Shown here one piece after another: positions 47,741 through 49,446 of a stretch of 49,446 bases of DNA; the first letter of the stretch is position 1, and the number at the start of each line of letters is the position of its first letter. A program made the translations under genes and the position numbers. Origin of the DNA: Selenomonas sp. AE3005 (lineage in GTDB: Bacteria > Bacillota > Negativicutes > Selenomonadales > Selenomonadaceae); NCBI RefSeq assembly GCF_905233635.1, contig NZ_CAJODG010000029.1, positions 2,280 to 51,725 of the forward strand, given 5' to 3'. Below the pieces are notes generated by a model that did not search any database, was not told the origin of the DNA, and saw only the letters and a list, made by a program, of their open reading frames with translations.

Positions 47741-48043
47741 ATGTTTATCATCAATCAGACGTTAAAGGCTGACAAGATTCCGGCAGGCAAGGGTGAGGAG
47801 CTCTTTAAGCAGCATATTGCCTGGTTTACAAAACATTTTGAACAGGGGGATTTCCTGTTGGTGGGGCCTTATACGGACAAAGAGATGGCCGGGATTATGA
47901 TTGCCGGTACGGACAGCCGTGAGGCTGTGGAAGAAATACTTAAGGAAGATGTATACTATGCTGACGGCATTGCGGAATATGAAGTGCGGTCGTTTAAAGC
48001 GCCACTGATTTCGGTCAGCCTGCCCGCTTGCGCAGGCAAATGA
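47741..48043 (+). CDS. YciI-family protein
   Basis: 100 residues, ferredoxin-like YciI fold: HIAWFTKHFEQGDFLLVGPYTDKEMAGIMI with the conserved His and Asp, then a VEEILKEDVYYADGIAEYEVRSF segment. YciI proteins are small dimers of uncertain activity, sometimes linked to dehalogenation or oxidation. The start has a GGGGG-type ribosome site (AAGGGGGTATAAAT). Confidence 0.85.
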   Translation: MFIINQTLKADKIPAGKGEELFKQHIAWFTKHFEQGDFLLVGPYTDKEMAGIMIAGTDSREAVEEILKEDVYYADGIAEYEVRSFKAPLISVSLPACAGK

Positions 48044-48074
48044 CAATGCAGGTAATTTAACGGAGGCATTCCTT

Positions 48075-48758
48075 ATGAACAGACGGGAATTTATTCAGCT
48101 TGCCGGCACGGGGGCCATGACATTGTTTCTTTCCGGCTGTGGCCTGGGGGCTCTGACCGGCGAAAAGGGCCGTAAGGAAACAAAAGAATTTGTACCGGGA
48201 AGTGTTTCAGGAGGAAAGAACATGAATATTGTGGTGATTACCAGCAGTCCCCATCCGAAAAATGAATCCACCTCTATCTATCTGGCTGATAGATTTACGG
48301 AAGGGGCTAAAAGTGCCGGCCATGAGGTCTTTACTTTTGACGCGGCGCATGAGGAAACGCATCCCTGTCAGGGCTGCGATAAATGCGGCATGGATGGCCC
48401 GTGCATTTTTAAGGATGCCATTGAAAACACGCTGATGCCCAAGATGCTGGCGGCTGACCTTATCGTACTGACCACGCCGTTGTACTATTTTGGCATGTCA
48501 GCACAGTTAAAGATAATTGTAGACAGATTCTATTCCCGTACGGGGAAACTACACGGCAAGAAATCCATTATGATGGCTACGGCCTATAACAGTGCAGACT
48601 GGACGATGGAGGCCCTGGCCAATCATTACGAAACTTTGGTGCGCTATATGGAATGGCAGGATGTGGGGCAGGTTTGGGCGACAGGCTGCGGGGCGCGCAG
48701 TCTGGTGGAAAAGTCGTCCTTTGCTGATATGGCCTATAAAATAGGGGCTAATTTGTAA
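48075..48758 (+). CDS. Exported flavodoxin-fold FMN reductase lipoprotein
   Basis: 227 residues. The N-terminus combines a twin-arginine motif (MNRREFIQLAGTG) with a lipobox (LSGC, Cys22), so it is probably exported folded and lipidated. The rest is a flavodoxin-like NAD(P)H/FMN reductase: NIVVITSSPHPKNESTSIYLAD, CQGCDKCGMDGPC (four Cys), TTPLYYFGMSAQLKIIVDRFY. It resembles the cytoplasmic reductase encoded 480 bp earlier, suggesting duplication and relocation to the envelope. Cofactor would need export of FMN or folding with FMN before Tat transport. Confidence 0.87.
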   Translation: MNRREFIQLAGTGAMTLFLSGCGLGALTGEKGRKETKEFVPGSVSGGKNMNIVVITSSPHPKNESTSIYLADRFTEGAKSAGHEVFTFDAAHEETHPCQGCDKCGMDGPCIFKDAIENTLMPKMLAADLIVLTTPLYYFGMSAQLKIIVDRFYSRTGKLHGKKSIMMATAYNSADWTMEALANHYETLVRYMEWQDVGQVWATGCGARSLVEKSSFADMAYKIGANL

Positions 48759-48768
48759 GATAAAATAC

Positions 48769-48799
48769 TTGACTTGGAGTTTACTACAAGTGCTAGAGT
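48769..48799 (+). promoter_or_regulatory. MerR-type promoter of the flavodoxin lipoprotein gene
   Basis: TTGACT (48769-48774), a 19-bp spacer, TAGAGT (48794-48799). The spacer dyad CTTGGAGT / ACTACAAG and the flanking GTGCTA match the promoter at 43629-43659 at nearly every position. Confidence 0.85.
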
Positions 48800-48837
48800 G
48801 ATAGCAGATGACATTGGCGATGAAAGGGGATAACATT

Positions 48838-49446
48838 ATGCGAAAACTATGGATTGCCTGCTTGGGTGTGTTGATGATTTTAGGTCTGATGGGCTGCGGC
48901 ACAGAATCCGGCAAAACGGCAGAGAAGGCAGCGCCGGCACCAGCGCAGACGGCACAGGCAGAAAGCAAGGCCCCGGCGGCTAAAGGAAAAATTTTGGTGG
49001 CGTATTTTTCGGCAACGGGCAATACCCGTACTTTGGCAGAAAACACAGCCAAGGCGTTAAATGCTGACCTTTATGAAATCCGCCCGGAAGTTCCTTATAG
49101 CAAAGAGGACTTGAACTATAATGACGAAAGCACCCGGGCCACGGTGGAGCAGAAAAATGACAGTGCCCGGCCGAAACTGGCGGACAAGAATGCACCGGTA
49201 GCTGCTTATGACACTATTGTGCTGGCTTATCCTATCTGGTGGGGCCAGGCACCGCGTATCATGGATACCTTTGTGGAAAGCTATGATTTCACGGGCAAGA
49301 AAATGACGGCTGTCTGCACTTCCGGCGGCAGTGATATTGGCACGAGTGCCGACTATCTGCAGAAGCTGACCAAGGGAAAGGCTGAATGGAAGGCAGGCAA
49401 GCTGTTCTCTCCACAGGCCAAAGCCGAAGAAATCAAAAGCTGGTTT
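48838..49446 (+). CDS. Flavodoxin lipoprotein, 3' end cut by the window
   Basis: 203 residues in frame to the window edge without a stop. A lipoprotein signal (ILGLMGC, Cys20) is followed by an Ala/Pro/Lys-rich linker and a flavodoxin domain: ILVAYFSATGNTRTLAENTA with the FMN-phosphate loop, then YPIWWGQAPRIMDTFVESYDF and TSGGSDIGTS. It is a membrane-anchored extracytoplasmic flavodoxin-like protein. The ribosome site is AAAGGGGATAAC; its GGGATA is complementary to the loops of the small RNA at 17667. Control by the MerR regulator is suggested by its promoter. Confidence 0.9.
   Translation, partial: MRKLWIACLGVLMILGLMGCGTESGKTAEKAAPAPAQTAQAESKAPAAKGKILVAYFSATGNTRTLAENTAKALNADLYEIRPEVPYSKEDLNYNDESTRATVEQKNDSARPKLADKNAPVAAYDTIVLAYPIWWGQAPRIMDTFVESYDFTGKKMTAVCTSGGSDIGTSADYLQKLTKGKAEWKAGKLFSPQAKAEEIKSWF

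Overview
The window looks like chromosome from a diderm Firmicute of the Negativicutes, most likely a Selenomonas-type Selenomonadaceae. The housekeeping gene order is Firmicute (asp23-amaP-DUF2273-nusB-xseAB-ispA-dxs-tlyA-nadK-argR-recN), and promoters and ribosome sites are of standard sigma-A and AGGAGG type. The window nevertheless encodes a 2.7-kilo-residue type V autotransporter ending in an outer-membrane beta-barrel. This assignment is inferred from gene content, not from a database match. No rRNA, tRNA or CRISPR array was found.

Layout. 1-4.2 kb: end of rarA, then a MurNAc salvage operon (murP-murQ-mupG). 4.2-6.7 kb: an AT-richer MBOAT acyltransferase plus SGNH partner pair behind a promoter whose spacer holds a run of nine G. 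6.7-7.2 kb: a decayed hicAB toxin-antitoxin locus. 7.2-14.3 kb: Rrf2 regulator, dicarboxylate/amino-acid symporter, class A PBP, tyrS, a TPR-like protein and a TtcA-type tRNA thiolase. 14.4-17.3 kb: two small orphan proteins and hypF. 17.3-17.9 kb: the first copy of a structured dispersed repeat, then a candidate small RNA that shows the same C-rich octamer in two hairpin loops and again in a linker. 17.9-28.6 kb: efp and the long housekeeping operon. 28.6-30.4 kb: an accessory patch with a stand-alone PBECR-like nuclease domain, a second candidate structured RNA, an Rpn nuclease remnant, a YbjN protein whose Shine-Dalgarno lies inside a terminator-like hairpin, and another G-tract. 30.4-38.5 kb: the repeat-built autotransporter. 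38.7-42.7 kb: an orphan protein, an LRAT-fold protein, a Gfo/Idh/MocA oxidoreductase and dhaK-dhaL. 42.8-49.4 kb: VOC protein, MerR regulator, exported acetolactate decarboxylase, TetR regulator, and a run of redox genes (Tat-exported amidohydrolase, FMN reductase, YciI, two flavodoxin-fold lipoproteins).

Connections. Muropeptide salvage, the class A PBP, the MBOAT/SGNH pair and the autotransporter all act on the envelope. The two long G-tracts lie just upstream of the two surface loci, which suggests phase variation. The MerR gene and the last flavodoxin lipoprotein share nearly identical 19-bp-spacer promoters with an internal dyad, which places them in one regulon although they are about 5 kb apart. 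The three copies of the structured repeat share an identical core of about 96 nt and diverge only in the loop of their 3' hairpin; one copy supplies the stop codon of an FMN reductase inside the redox operon. The repeat family and the two candidate RNAs (17667-17817 and 29239-29389) are the least explained and most interesting parts of the window.
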